Shown: in pieces, positions 23,300 through 36,849 of the stretch
Layout of the letters: the number at the start of each line of letters is the position of its first letter
How positions within the stretch are numbered: the stretch's first letter is position 1
Source: Vanessa cardui
Lineage: Eukaryota > Arthropoda > Insecta > Lepidoptera > Nymphalidae
NCBI RefSeq assembly: GCF_905220365.1
Contig: NC_061130.1
Location: 15,259,501 to 15,323,500, forward strand
Length of the DNA stretch: 64,000 nt
Reading direction: 5' to 3'
Notes under the pieces: generated by a model
What the model was told of the DNA's origin: nothing
What the model saw: only the letters and a program-made list of their open reading frames with translations
Database searches by the model: none
Program-made: the position numbers and the translations under genes

Positions 23300-24560
23300 A
23301 CCGTATGTTTACGTTCAGTCGGCAGTAACCCGATCGCGTATTTAGCCGCCTTAACAGTTCGCTCATCAATCATCGGAAAAAATTGTGCCCCTCGCAGCCC
23401 GGCCCTCGGTAAAGCGACTTGAGATATCGGAAATTATAAACAAATTATGCGACTATTTACTGTACACATAGTTTAGTTAAGTTTACTCGACGAGCAGGTT
23501 ATGTTACTGAAATCAAGGGTACTTTTGAAATGTTTTGAAGCGCCACCTCTATTGTTTTATTTAATAATATTATAATCGCTATCAATAAATACGGGAGCAT
23601 CTCTTGCTTAAAGACAGCTAAAGTTTAATACGGTTCTTTTGTTCTTTCAGTGGATGGCCTATGGCCCGCGGCGGCGATTATCCTTAATTTATAACAATTA
23701 TCGCCGCCGTAAACACAATGCTTCGAATGGTCCAAAAGAACCCTTATTAATAGAGTAGCAACATTCGACTAATTTCTCCGACAGAATCTGACCTCGAAGT
23801 CCCGGTTTTGTTTAATGGAGATATTATCCGTGTTATTATTTTGGGGAGCGTAATTAAAAACGCATCAGATGCCGCTGTGAATAATAAATCGTATATTTGA
23901 TTAGTGTTCTCGTCTAATACAATGAATTAAAAGATAATAAAGCTAATGGCTAGAATATAAAAAGCGCCATGGTAATGCGAGTCATTACGGCCGTTTATTA
24001 GTGAGTTATGCCGAAGTTACGTGAGCGGATTATGGCGTTCGGGTAATAAGCGATTTGAAAACCAAATCCTATGTTCCGCGGAATCGGCGGTCGGCCGGTA
24101 ATAGCGACAAAAACGGCAGCTTATTAATGACGGCGCTACTGGCGATCCGCGCGTTTCATTATTTCCCAGGAGAGCCGTGACAAATCTGTGCCGCTGCGAG
24201 TGGCCGCCGTCGTCGCATGCACTCATACATTTTCATAACTCGAGTTGTTACCGGGAGGAGAAAAACGCGGCGTCGAGACGCGATCCGATCGTAATTGCGG
24301 CCGTTCCCACTAGAGACATGTCCGCGATTCTCCGCGGCTCTATGAGCAGCGCCGAGGGCCTCAATGACATTTTTATACACTCATTGAGCTCCGACTTACA
24401 GCGAAACAGTAATAATCATCACGTAGCCACCGCAGGCTCTGGCTGCGCGCGGCAAAAACGTTATCGACTCGCAACTATTTAATAACCCGCGCATAAGTTA
24501 TTGTTTATCTCCACGACATATCTACGGCGTAGTCGAGTCTTTACAGGACATCATTACAGC
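23300..24560. promoter_or_regulatory. long unique block, strong candidate conserved noncoding region
   Basis: About 1.2 kb of non-repetitive, balanced-to-GC-rich sequence. It alternates homeodomain-type AATTA/TAAT sites with GCGGC segments. An inverted repeat GGCGGCGAT (23670-23678) and its complement (23700-23708) brackets an AT-rich spacer. Short frames on both strands at 24017-24482 overlap and have no domains. It has no repeat-like features, which makes it one of the better conservation candidates in the window. Confidence 0.33.
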
Positions 24561-24564
24561 GGCA

Positions 24565-25045
24565 GTCGTGACTGAGGTACACAATTGTGTATTTCAGATT
24601 TGTTACTATATTGGAATTTTTTGAGTATACCAAGGTTTCTATCACAGGTCTGTGACAAAAAGCTTGAAACAAATTTAAACAGTTACTAATTTGTTAAATT
24701 GTAATTAAAAACTAATATTTTTTATCTATTGATTGTGTTTTCTTGGGAAAAGGCTACATTGGCATCATATGATATAGAGAGTGCATAGTTTTTCAGTCAG
24801 ACGATTGTTGCTATTATATCGTTATTCTCAGTCTGGGTGCAGGTCCCATCCCGAGCCGCTGCATGGAGTAAAGAATTGTTGACATTTCTTATACCGCCAA
24901 CAAATACAGCCTTGGTAGAGAAAAATAAAACACAATTTTACAATTAGCATATTATTTGATATATAAATTTATAACAGTAGCGTGTAGGTTAAGCACTATT
25001 TTAAATAAATATTTGCGTAGTCTAATACCACGTCTTAGAGCAGAA
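24565..25045. other. AT-rich sequence, nothing recognised
   Basis: AT-rich DNA, with a weak resemblance to repeat fragments near 24880-24910 ('TTTCTTATACCGCC') that is too short to classify. Confidence 0.4.
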
Positions 25046-25049
25046 GTAC

Positions 25050-25690
25050 CCAAAGCTCGTCACGCAAATGCCAAGCGAACATACCGTCCTTCAGCCCGGG
25101 CCCGCTCGAAGCAATAATTAACATTTCAATTAAAGGGCTCGTATCGTAATGTCGACGATATCGATCGTAAAAAGTATAATTTATGTAATCAGTGGATTAT
25201 ATTAATTTCCCGCGCGTATAACGAATGGTTTTGCAAGGCGGGCTGTATTTTATCCATTTAGATTAGAGCGAGCGGCGATAATAAAATAATAAGCAGTAGG
25301 CAGCCTGAGCCGCGGTGTCTCGACACGCGATCTATGGCACTTTTTACTGGACGAGCGATCTCATTCCGTCGTTGCAACATTCTCCGCGTTACCTGCTTAA
25401 CTACATTTGCCGAGTTAGCGCATAATATTTTTTTAGCGTCTGTCAATCATATCTGCTGGGAAGTCGGCGCCGGCGCAGCGCAGGCGTTAGCGCACACAGG
25501 ACACGTACGTCGGGGGCTATCGGCGTAGTTTATTGCGACGTCTTTGCCGGCACTGATTCGAGCGGGATCGATGACACCGCGCCCCGCGCCCGCCGCTGGG
25601 CCCGTTGGCGCGGCGCCTGCAGCGTGGGCGCTGACGTTCGCGGTGAGAACGTCTCTATGACAGCCGAGCCATACTTCCTATAAACGATTG
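25050..25690. promoter_or_regulatory. GC-rich block
   Basis: Unique GC-rich DNA, densest at 25460-25640, with a nine-of-ten NRF1-like GCGCAGGCGT near 25478. Opposed short frames at 25258-25446 and 25334-25528 overlap and are not credible. Confidence 0.25.
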
Positions 25691-25694
25691 CACA

Positions 25695-26720
25695 TTCTAT
25701 TACTACTTGATTGAGTTTTTATGATAACATTGTTGTTGAAAGCTTACTCGTTTTGTTTGGCGCTGAACTTTCAGTTGAGGACTGGTCTTTTCACTAGTAT
25801 CCACACTGAATAGACAATCTAATTATCGGTTAGACTTCTGGTCAATCCGCTGTCGGGCAATTGAAACCTGTATCGGAATTGGTATTTTTTCGTAACAACA
25901 TAAATAAAACCGATTGAAAACTTCCAAATACGCACACGGGTTCAGAGAGCGCGTGTGTAAAAACTTGACATATGCTAATTATATTGCCTTCATATTAAGC
26001 GTCTCATATGGTAGTATGCCACCATTGCCTATCGACATTACTAATTTACATAATCGCCGACATGACCTTCCGATCGCGGAGAAATTAACTTGTTATAAAT
26101 CCTTTGCTCGCTAGATATGACTTTTAGTGCAACTGTCATGCTGAGAAAAAGTAATGTATGTCATACGTTGCATGAGGTCGCGAGGCGCGAGCGCGTGGTA
26201 GCCGGCGGTGGCGGTCCGTTCCCACGGCACATTTGTCCTTATCGCGGGCTACTTGTAATTAATCCGCGTTTGCTGCAAATGAGCTTAGATTATGCGAATC
26301 CACTCAATAAATATTCTGAATGCCCTTTTATTTTCCATATTAAGTAAACAGCAATGATTGTAAAATATATACATTTGTTTACTAATTTCACAAACGATCT
26401 AGACGAGAGATTGAGGTCGGAGGAAAAAAGCAGCGCTTGTACGCAGCAGCGCTGTCGAAGTGGGCTGCGTTCATAATTATAATCGGGTAATTACGTGGCC
26501 ACCTGTCAGCGCAGGCAGACATCAACACCGGCCTCGCAATAAATGTGCTTGTCTTTGAATAATATGACTATATTTATCCGCACGTTTCTGTTCGATTGAC
26601 AGTTTGACTGTCCACATCGGTGTACACGTCACTGACGTGATAAAGCGTGTCAGCGACTGTTACGGTGTAACGGACGACAGGATTGGTGTCTGTTTTTACA
26701 CTGATTAATCGCTATTTATT
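25695..26720. other. mixed sequence with GC patches
   Basis: Mixed patches occur near 26170-26290 and 26400-26700 within AT-rich DNA. Frames of 66 and 76 codons have no recognisable domain. Possible small regulatory elements only. Confidence 0.22.
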
Positions 26721-26724
26721 ACCA

Positions 26725-28615
26725 TACCGCGCCGTTGCGCAACATACAGAACATACTATAGGATATAAAAGGAAAGCTTAATCTGTTGTTAGCTAACAAA
26801 ATATTACGCGCGTGTGTGGTTGTCTGTGGTCAGGTTTGATTCATAATTATGCAATTATCAAAGCATTATAAACATGAGCCTACTCATCTTTTTATAATCC
26901 TAAAATTTAGATTGTGATGCTATCACTCAATGAAGTACAAGTGAAATCTTCAAGTACATGGAATAACTTCAAATGATACTGTGTTGATAACTGTGGAAAC
27001 ACCGGCTACTTAGTAAAATTTTAAACCGAGCGACTGATATGCAATGACAGTCTAAGGTGCCGGGTGCCAACGGATGGGATTCCTTTTTAAACGTTCGTGA
27101 CATCAATGTTTAGGCTTCTATTGTGAGAGGCAGTCGACATACCGTTTTTGTAAACACGCTCCTTAATAGAGTTAAAGTTCTTATGGAACTTCTCCATTTT
27201 TATGTTAGAAACAATAACAATAAAATACCGTGTTTTTCATAATTCACTCTTTTAGAGGATTACCTTCGATTGTGAAAGTTTCTCATTTTTATACTGTGTT
27301 GGAAATCATTACTATTTTAAATACTTTTATTACTCAAGAGATAATAGATGACAGTTTGTGTGGACATTCGCCCTTTATCAAATTAAAAACGTAAAACGAC
27401 AGTTGGACTTAATATGAAATAGAAATACTCCAATAAAAACACATATATTACAAAAAAATTTGCGCCTTTTGAAATTATATAAATATCGTAATTTAATAAC
27501 CGCTTTGTTCAAATTGCTTCAATGTTTCAGGTGGAAAAATCAATCGGATACTGGACTAGAAATAAATAAACACAAAGAATTAGAAAGTAAATATGTCATT
27601 TTTAATTGCGTAAAGCAGATGCATAACTTTAAATAGAATGACTTGATTGAAAGATACATTCAAATTAAATAATGAGATACATGGTTATTAACAAACATTA
27701 GAAAAGACCTCTACATACGAGTAGGGATAATGCCAGTCGAACGTCGAAGTTGTTAAGTATACCTAGAGGAGTCTCAATTAAGTGTTATAAATAATAAATT
27801 TGATTTCGATTAACATTTACGTTTGCCGGTAAAAAGTTCAGTTATCGCTGCTTGATGAATTTACAGAGCTTTAAAAACCATTGTAGTGTGGACGAGTGAG
27901 GATTGACACGAATAAGCTGTCTACGGGCGCTCGGTGTGTGCGCCTCATTTAGATCGAATAAAAAGTTGTTGCGTTGGGAACGTTTCCTAAGATTCGAAAC
28001 TTTACTTTAGGCGAGTACGCACTATAGTTGAAGACACTAAAATGATTGTCAGGGCGATGACAATTAGTGAGTAAATAATAAATTAAACCTAGTAGTTTGA
28101 AATTAATTTCGTAAAATGCTAAAAGTTTATGCTTAAGTTTATCATAATATAACTAAAATATAGGTAGCAAAAAACCTTAATCATTAATTTATCGACATAA
28201 AAAATAGGGTCATCTGTGTATGGCACTAAGAATAACTATTTGTAAAAACTTATTTTTAGATCAGCAACCTTATTAATTTAGGCAGCAATATGAATCTTTT
28301 CGTAATTAGTATTATTATTACATTATTTGTATCCAGCAAGTATTAAATTAAAATAAGATTTTTTACGACGAATTAAAACTCTATACTGCACATTATAGAT
28401 ACTGCTTTCAAATCAATGCGATGTTAGCATCCAGAAAAAAATGTTAAATAGAATTTTCACGGTGATATTGTGTAGAGTTAAACACATGATGGCAAGCAAT
28501 AAAAATATTAAATAAAATAGTTATCGAAATGTTTTTAATTGTGATATTAAAATATTTATTTACTGATGAAAATGGAAGATATTTTCAGAGGAAGATGATT
28601 GAAAAACTTTAAACA
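26725..28615. other. AT-rich sequence, nothing recognised
   Basis: A long AT-rich stretch without a recognisable gene, RNA or repeat family. Confidence 0.5.
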
Positions 28616-28619
28616 ATGT

Positions 28620-28875
28620 TTCAAAATATATTGCCGAGTGGAGGCGAAGGCTGGCAATTACTGTAGCGAATTGTTCGACGCTGATTGTATTCGTTTTTTT
28701 TCTTTAATAACTTGCAAATGAATTCATCGAGTGATAGATGGGCTCCCGGCATGCGAGCCGCTTGCATATTCGTTAGTTCTTCTAATTCGCGGGTTCGGTA
28801 GCGCGCGTGGCCGACGGCGGGCAACGTGACGCCCGGAATGTTTACGCTAGCACCTCCGCGATGTGCTTTTTTTGT
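28620..28875. promoter_or_regulatory. balanced unique block, possible conserved noncoding element
   Basis: Sharp change from AT-rich flanks to balanced sequence, GC-rich at 28790-28850. A 92-codon minus-strand frame (28621-28899) covers it. It has no identifiable domain and starts and ends near the block edges, so coding is not excluded but not supported. Confidence 0.22.
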
Positions 28876-29089
28876 AAAATTAATTAGCCATATATACACG
28901 AGTTAATTAATTTCTTTATTATACTAAAATATTACCCACACCTAACTGATTATAAATGGTATTAGTTAAAAGTCGTGTTGTCTCGCACAGAATACTAATG
29001 GACTCATTTAGGTTTGTTTAATTTTGAATGCAAGTGTAGTAAGTTGCCAGTTATGGTTATTGTAATATTTTATCGTTTTGTAACATTCC

Positions 29090-31140
29090 AATAGGCTGGT
29101 ACTTTTCGGCTGCACAAAGAAGTCGCGAAGCTTTCCTTAAAACTCCGTTGTAGGTGGGCTATTTGTTAAAATTGCATTGTGGTCTAGCGCTGGGCGGGCG
29201 GAGGGCGGCGGGCGGCGCAGGGCGGCCGCGGAGCCGGGGGGAGGGTGGGCGAGGGGGAGGGTCGGCACCTGCCGCAATATCCTATTTATGAATAATGTTT
29301 TATTCTAACAGCGTGCGACCCCATCCCGCCTCGCCGCCCACACCCCGATTACGCCCGGCGCCTATTCAGTTCAGGGCTGGACATGCTTCATACCTATTTG
29401 CATATGTTTAATTAAAATAAAATCTAAGTCCTTATTTCATCAAAAAACACATACAACATACTTATTATAAGTACATGCGTATCTTCATGCGAGAGCTCCA
29501 TTGTTTGACTGGCTGATCGCGGATCAAAGTTCCTCGATTGAATTTTTATAATTCCTGGCTCGCTTTCGAACCGGCCTTATAAATTTCGAAACCTTTTCCA
29601 TATATAAACAAACATATCACGGTATTAATGATTATCTATGAGGTCGAATAAAAAGTGAATTATAGTTTCCGGAGCGCAGTTATAATTGCTAACAGCGAGC
29701 GGATATGTTTTATCGGGCAACTTTCGCCATTCCATTCAGGAGTAACTCTTTCCATAAATCCGCATTCCTTGCAGCGCCCGACCGACCCGCAGCCCCGCTT
29801 TGTTTCTACCGGACCGATACCTAATACCCGCAGATAATTTATTTCATTGTTAATGTTTTCGGTTTACACTGACTCTCATATAATACCGCTCGGCTACCGG
29901 CTACGGACGGTATGCAATTTATTTTGTCGAGCTTTCATCAAGGCAGTCACTCGCGGTGACGCAATCCTGGATTGTCAATAAAAGGTCTCCGCTCCGAGAG
30001 CCGGCACTTTTCTGGCGGCGAGCACGAGTATACAATATGCAATAATTTTCCGCCGCGTAGATTTCCTCATGATCGTCCTTCGTCGATACAATAATGAATA
30101 TTAATTAGATGAATTAAAATAATGATGGAATGTTATTGTCCCAATTAGCCGGTTTTCAATTAGCGCGTAACAAGCTATTGTTCGATAGAGTCTGCGAGGA
30201 GGCGGGAGGGTGTCGCGGGACACAGTTTAATTAATGGAATAACTCTACCCGCTGCGGCGGCCCGCCCTCCCCGCGCCGCGCCGCCCGCCACCCCGCGCCT
30301 CGCTGCTTGCACTTGCATTATTAACGCGTCATATAATTTATACACGCGAAAATATCGTATCGGATCCGATTGTTGCTTCGAAGTTCCGAAGCCGCACGCG
30401 AGACGCGAACTGGTGGGTGCAAGTGCGCGACGCTATGGCCGTCGGTCTATAAATACTTGTAACATTGTTCAGCTAATTAATTAATTAATTATTCTATATG
30501 AATTGTATCGTGGCATTCTTGGCGACCAGTCCGTTTGCATTATTAAAATAAATGAAAGGTATAAGCGCGGCAGTCGCGGCTGTAATTAAATATGTTTCCA
30601 GTGAATTCTTAGAATATAGTTTTTCTCTCGAAACGCGTTCGCTCGCAGTGACACGCATTACGCTAAGTGCTTTTTGCGTTTGAATTTTAAACCGCTCGGA
30701 GATATCGTACGTGCATACTCAAGTTAAACGCTCCGACTTTTCTCACGATTCGTTTGCGCTCTGCACCTTACATTATTATGATTTAGTGGAGTTGCAGCGC
30801 TGCAGATCCCCCCGGGAGGCCGGGGTGGGAAGGCAGGCGGTCACGTGGTTCGGGGAGAGGAGGTCGGGGGCGCTAAGAAGTCAGCGATGGTAGTAATAAA
30901 GCCGGCCATATTTCACACTTAGCGCGTAATGAGCGCGCGCCCAAATAATTGGATCACGTACATAACTCATTATTACCTCGCACCTCACTTCGGCGTGCGA
31001 ATGTATCATTACTTGACCTCCGGCGAGCGCTCCCTGCACCCCGCGCACACCCCGCGCACACCCCGCACCCCGGAGCCGACAATACAAGTTATAGACGATA
31101 ATGAAAGCATAACTTAGTAATGTCACAGCTTTCATTATGA
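29090..31140. promoter_or_regulatory. largest GC-rich cluster of the left half
   Basis: About 2 kb of alternating GC-rich and AATTA-rich unique DNA. The G-rich strand at 29185-29270 is almost homopurine in places. C-rich runs occur at 30250-30300. An 11-base tandem (ACCCCGCGCAC, two copies and a partial third) lies at 31038-31071. An 18-base TTAA-type repeat lies at 30474-30491. Frames of 60-84 codons are short and lack domains. The combination suggests a regulatory landscape element or a promoter-proximal region, without direct proof. Confidence 0.3.
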
Positions 31141-31144
31141 CCCT

Positions 31145-32500
31145 GCGAAACGCCCGAGTTTTACAATTTACACATTATAAATGTGAAGCGTTTTGGAATC
31201 TTTAATTTCTATATCTATATACTACCACCGTTCCGGAAAGCAGCCCAGTGAGAAGAAATATCAAGAAACTCTCATAGTTGCACTTTTCAAACAAAACAGA
31301 TTTACAATGCTGTTATTCACAATTAGTGTTCAATCAGTCCTGTGACGGAAGCCGAGCCAAAATCCAGTCGTTTTTTTCTAAAGGGTAATATTTAATGAAA
31401 ACCAAGCTTAATTAATTAATTAAGTCTTAATAAACTTTTTAAATTAATTAAATGCTAAGTTGATTATATTTTCCGGTATCTCATTATACCTGTATCTCGA
31501 TATAAATAGAGAGTTACACAGAATAGAAATAGAAACTTAATTCTTATTTGTTGTAATAATAGCATACGTATCAGCGTTTATGGATTATTTTTGTATATTC
31601 TTCTCTATAAACATTACATTATCATAAATATACGTGAAGCGGTCGTTAATACACATAATTATTTGAATTCGTAATGATGTCCTAGAACTAATAGTGTAAA
31701 CAGTTCGGATAGCACTTTTCTACAAAACATATGCTATTTCAGTATCTGCTGCATTGCCCCATAACATTCCATATGACATAAGACTGTGAAAATTACTAAA
31801 ATAAACTAGTCTAGCAGTTTATATCCGTGAGTTTTCTAATTGTTTTTATTGCATAAATGACATTACTTAGTTTCCCTGCTAGGACTTACAAATGGGTGTC
31901 CCAATGAATTCTGGAGTCAAGGGAATCCCTAGAAAGACCGTCGACTCCAGTTTTTCGTTAAAAATGGGCGCAGAAGAATTTGAATTGACATTATACACGG
32001 AAAAAAATACACTTTTGTAGTCTTTTTTGCGATTAGGACGAATTTACGTATGGCAAACCAAACAACCCACGACACAGAACTGCTTACGATGTCATAGTTT
32101 TTTTATATTTATTTTTTAGTTTAAAAACAAGAGATGTAGTATCTGCAAACAGCACAATGTCGCAAGGTTATTAAATCGAACATAAAAATAAGTGAAGATA
32201 TATTGATAAAATTATAATTTAACAATGTAATAACAATGGATGCTCTTTTACATTTACCACAGTTTTTACACTAATTAACCGACTCTGATTGTCGTTGATA
32301 TATTGTTTCTGTACATCAATGTCGTTAGTGGTCTTTTAATCCTTACATTAGAAAATTTAGAACGTTTTCTGTGATCCTATTGTCGGCCCAAAAAATAATT
32401 AGTAACTCTGTGTGTATAAAAGTATAAAAGGTAATTTGTAAAAAAACATATTTCTTAAAGTATTCTCGTATTGTTTTTTATAGATATACTGTAGGGTTTA
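31145..32500. other. AT-rich sequence, nothing recognised
   Basis: AT-rich DNA including TTAATTAATTAATTAA at about 31409-31424. No gene or classified repeat. Confidence 0.45.
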
Positions 32501-32504
32501 CTTG

Positions 32505-32792
32505 GCTATAATAAAAAAGAATCATCAAAATTGGTTGGTGCAATTTTGAGTTATTCGCCTATTTATCATGCACATACGTAATGCAAATTTAAGACTTATA
32601 TCGTTTTCATATGGATACCATCATCAGAACTGGACTAAATTAAAATTGAACTACACGAGAAGCACTAACTTTCAAACAAAAAAAAATATCAAAATTGCTC
32701 TACTCAGTGAAAAGTTATGAGGTAAAAAACATAAAAAAATACAGACGAATTGATAACCTCCTCCTTTTTAAGTCGGTTGAAAAAAACATACA
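32505..32792 (+). repeat. lepidopteran dispersed repeat (AACCTCCTCCTTTTT...GTCGGTTGAAA end)
   Basis: The 3' part 'ACGAATTGATAACCTCC' followed by TCCTTTTTAAGTCGGTTGAA, and the preceding 'AAAAGTTATGAGGTAA' segment, match a dispersed end sequence I recognise from many moth and butterfly genomes. The class of the parent element is uncertain. It has no coding potential. The left boundary is approximate. Confidence 0.55.
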
Positions 32793-32794
32793 TT

Positions 32795-33185
32795 GAAGAG
32801 GGAATAACTTCAACAATGTGCGCACAATTTTTTGAGGAATAGAGTTTTTTTCATTGATTATATAAACATTTGTCCGGTTGTAGCGAAAACTCTTTCAGAA
32901 TGCTTTGAATAAATTATGTGAATACCACTTATAGAACTATCGTTCTTATAGTTAGGTATCTAGAAACGCAATAGTTATTTGCTTAAGGTCAACTTATTTA
33001 GGAGACAGTGACTCGGGTCACCGCGGTGCGAGACTTATTTATTTTTATTACATATTGATATGATTACATTCAAATTATTCCGAGGGTTTGGCTTCCTTTT
33101 AAGAGTGTGGAGTTCTTTATATTTCTTTCGTAGGATCCAAGTAGCATGTTGTGCACAAAAGTGTGCTGTCAAAAAATAATATTTT
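32795..33185. other. AT-rich sequence, nothing recognised
   Basis: AT-rich DNA between two repeats. Confidence 0.45.
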
Positions 33186-33189
33186 AAAT

Positions 33190-33305
33190 TTATCAAGTGA
33201 GTCAACACCTTTGGGTAGTCGCCAGGAAGGAAGGATTAATATTTCTAACAGCTCAATTGTCTTCGAGCGTTGGTGACCATTTGAAAGGTGGAGATCAGAC
33301 ACAGC
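33190..33305 (+). repeat. dispersed repeat C, short decayed plus copy
   Basis: The 'GGATTAATATTTCTAACAG...CAATTGTCTTCG...GGTGACCA' order matches the 3' half of the copy at 8240-8528. It is strongly diverged and truncated at both ends. Confidence 0.5.
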
Positions 33306-33309
33306 TTGA

Positions 33310-34415
33310 ATATCTGGATGTATGACTTTCGCATACGTACTCTCAATGTGATAGCAGACAGGGTGGATTTGTTTTGTGGCAGCCTGTGTGAACTCACAAT
33401 AATCGCTGCTTAGAATATATCATATACAACTTAGATAGTATTATATTATAAAATAGATACATATTTTAAAATATTTTTGTTTAACGTGCTGTAATATCTA
33501 ATTCCGACACCGTCTTGTAGTGATACCTATACAGTTTGGCAATATAAATAAATAAGTATATTCTGTATTTTGTAGATTCTTCTTATCCCTCTTATATCTC
33601 GTCCTTTATACAAGCAATCAGTCCTTATTTTATAAACCTAAAGCTAAAATCAAATCACCAAAACTCTTATATTCTCGTAGCTTGTAAAAGAACATTGAAT
33701 AATTTATTCATATTGAATTTGTTACTTGTACAAAACAAGCCTTAAAAAGAGAAATGCAATCATTTCTTAATTGTTGGTAACGGTAAAGAATTGTTATTGA
33801 ATTTATATTTCTTTTCATGTTTCCTCTGCGTGTTTTTTAATTTATAAATAATATTTTTGTTTACTTGTGTTTTTTGTCGTTTATTGGTCTACTCGTATGT
33901 ATTTTATAAATAGATAATAAAAGAAACAGTTTGAAGGCACCTCACGGTCGAATAATCGAAATCGCCATTATAGTTCTAATGAATTACAAAGAATTTATAT
34001 TATTGAGCAATGAGATATATTTATTGCATTTTTATGCGAGATAGGTTGTAACTTTTTGTACCCTTCTACCTCAAAAGAAGATGTAGCAGCAAATGTAACT
34101 TTTCATTCCATTTGTTCGCAACGGAGCGCTTTCGTTATTATAGTATAATTATTTCAATTTTAAGTGCCAAGCATTTCTTTTTCGAATAATCGGATTATTC
34201 AGAACATAATTATATATATTATTGTACTTTTCAAACATACATTTCCTACTTTCAATTACAGAGTAGACAATTGTTGATGTCATATTCAAGAGTGACGCGA
34301 GCGTCCGAACAATATTTTTGTTTATAACAAACATCAAGACTTTTTTAGTTTATTACATTTTATACATCACCATCACCACATTCGTTGGACTGTGGCGGTA
34401 GTTTTGGTAGCTACA
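33310..34415. other. AT-rich sequence, nothing recognised
   Basis: AT-rich DNA up to the target site of the next SINE; frames are short and lack domains. Confidence 0.45.
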
Positions 34416-34426
34416 TTACCCTCCAG

Positions 34427-34734
34427 ATGAGTCGAGATGGCCCAGTGGTTAGAACGCGTGCATCTTAACCGATGATTGCGGGATCAAACCCAGGCAAGCA
34501 CCGCTGATTCATGTGCTTAATTTGTCTTTATAATTCATCTCGTGCTCAGCGGTGAAGGAAATCATCGTGAGGAAACCTGCATGTGACAAATTTCATAGAA
34601 ATTCTGCCACATGTGTATTCCACCAACCCGCATTGGAACAGCGTGCTGGAATATGTTCCAAAACCTTCTCCTCAAAGGGAGAGGAGGCCTTTAGCTCAGC
34701 AGTGGGAATTTACAGGCTGTTGTTGTTGTTGTTG
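34427..34734 (+). mobile_element. tRNA-derived SINE, family A, complete plus copy with TSD
   Basis: The tRNA-like head starts GAGTCGAGATGGCCCAGTGG, with a B-box region GGATCAAACCC slightly mutated from GGTTCAAACCC. The body runs through 'TTCATCTCGTGCTCAGCGGTG' and 'CCACATGTGTATTCCACCAA', ending in (TTG)n at about 34719-34734. A perfect 11-bp duplication TTACCCTCCAG flanks it (34416-34426 and 34735-34745). The open frame at 34552-34764 is an accident of the element. Confidence 0.88.
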
Positions 34735-34745
34735 TTACCCTCCAG

Positions 34746-35715
34746 TTATTCTATAGCCATATAACGAAAATGGTGTAGATACAGTTAAGTTTGAATAAGT
34801 ACGCTTTTGTAGTTCAAAAGATATAACCTCTCGACTCGGCGATAACGGAAGCTACACGTATGGCGTACACTACTATATAATATTTACGCGCGTATTCGTA
34901 TATTTATCACCGGGACCGTTTGTACGTCTTCTTCCAAAATATTTGAAAGGCGACCGCATCGGAAGTCAAAGCGACAGAGTTGGTTAAGGTTAAAATATTC
35001 GTGTTCACATGCAACGTCGTGGGACAAAGGCGAGCATTTCATGAGCTGTCAAAAGCAGTAATTATTACGAGTCAAAGTACAGAGAGGAGTCGCACGCAAC
35101 CCGCGCTCGCTTGCGTCGCGGAGTTATTCAACTTTAGCATTTACCACGGCCGTTAGCATATTCATGTCTATAATTTCACCCTTTCTTTCCAATGAATATG
35201 GAGATGGAAGAAAGTTCTCGCGACTGAAAAACTAGCTGCTACTGTAATTGGCGGCAGCGATGTTTTTACCGGCCGCTCTGTCCGCCGGCTAGACGAGGGC
35301 GGTCGGCTTGTCGATGTCGATAGTCGCCTGCTAGGTATGTCTAAGCACTGAGCTCTGCGCTACACTGTGCCTCGAACTCGTTACATACGCTTCATACATA
35401 TATACATACATACATTATACATATTTGCATCATACGTGAGTTTATTTCAGTCAGTAAGCTATGTGATCCTAGTCGGTAAAATTTGAGTTCTTGTTAATTG
35501 AATTTATATAGCTTAACTATCGTCATTCAATGTTAAGTAAACAAAAACTCTTCAAATTATATTGAGGTCGCAAAAAATGCGAACATATTCAGTTTGAAAT
35601 AGTTTATACGCGTTATTTATTTTATCGATATGGCACGATAGTCAGTCGTCATGCCTAGGCGCAGGTCGCGGGCCGCTGCGCGCACGCACGCCGATCCTCG
35701 CCGTTCTATAACACT
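34746..35715. promoter_or_regulatory. unique mixed block with GC-rich patches
   Basis: CpG-bearing unique sequence at 34830-35350 and a short GC-rich patch at 35650-35705, with a TACA-type microsatellite between (about 35394-35425). No gene was recognised. Regulatory function is inferred from composition only. Confidence 0.22.
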
Positions 35716-35719
35716 TATA

Positions 35720-36837
35720 TTTGCTTACAATTTTTGCACTTTAAGTAATGCACGGTGCCGTGGTGATAAATCTTTGCGCTGTCTAGTGCTTATTTTAAAT
35801 TAAATAAACTTGCAGATTTTCATTTTAACGTAATTAGTCGACCGGTGATTTACGAATGCCATTTAGATTTTATCGAAGCGTTGGAAATTTAAACTAACAC
35901 GTACAGGTGGGTACATCAATGTAAACAAGTACGGGATACACGGGATCTCTAGATAGGACATGCGATACCCGAAACGCGACCAATAACAGTACAGCTGGCT
36001 GTACATACGTCTTGTTACCACTGAAGTGTGCAGTGGAGACGACATAAGCTCATCGCAATTCACGTGATGCGATGTCGAAACAACTGCAAAAAGTACGCTC
36101 TTTCTTGCAAATATAACACTTTAAATTCTTGTTAACATTCATGGTTTATTAAGTCCACTTCTCTCCGTCCCGTTATAGTCGTAACATAATGACTTCTCGG
36201 AGGTAATCGCTAAAATGATCGCTTTTATATCAATTACTCGAGTGCGGTCTATTGACCGGAACAACGGTGAAAGTTGCGGGGAATGCCCTGTATGTGGAAA
36301 CGCAAAAACGCGCGCACTCGCCGTTAGTGACGGTTCACGACGCGCTACCCTCGACCCAAATATACATGCAACGCATCCCTTTACAATAACAATGTTACAA
36401 AATAATTTCTCTTCGATTATAAAAAAGGGTTTAAGCTTATTGACGTGTTAATGAACTACTAAGTTTGATATTTAAAGTCATGAAGTACTTACTCCCGTAT
36501 TTTGAAGTACCAGTAGTACTTAATGAACTTAATTATTGATATGCATACATGGTCAACAACCTGTAGCTCATATAGCACATTCAGATAAAGATATTTTTTT
36601 GTATTTGGTTTAGTAGATTCCACAGATTTTTATTACTTGAATAAAGTGATAATTGAGTAGGAAGTATTTTATAGTTCTGTCAGAATAATCGTATGTTTTG
36701 AAGCAGTTCATCAAACGGAACATTCAGAAGTCTTAAAAAGTTAATGAAGTGCCAGTAGGTACCTCCTAAGTCAATATTTAGCATTATCGATCGTATAATT
36801 AAAATTATACAACTTTCTGCCTAAAATCCAACAAGTC
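35720..36837. other. mixed to AT-rich sequence, nothing recognised
   Basis: A mixed patch lies at 36180-36370; the remainder is AT-rich. Short frames have no recognisable domain. Confidence 0.4.
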
Positions 36838-36849
36838 CACGCTTTATCA

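Noticed and set aside
34552..34764. Recurring open frames starting Met-Lys-Glu with Arg-Lys-Pro-Ala-Cys (also on 40153-40395 minus and 58487-58753 plus)
   Set aside because: They are the same segment of the family A SINE in different copies; the repeated 'protein' is a by-product of a noncoding element.
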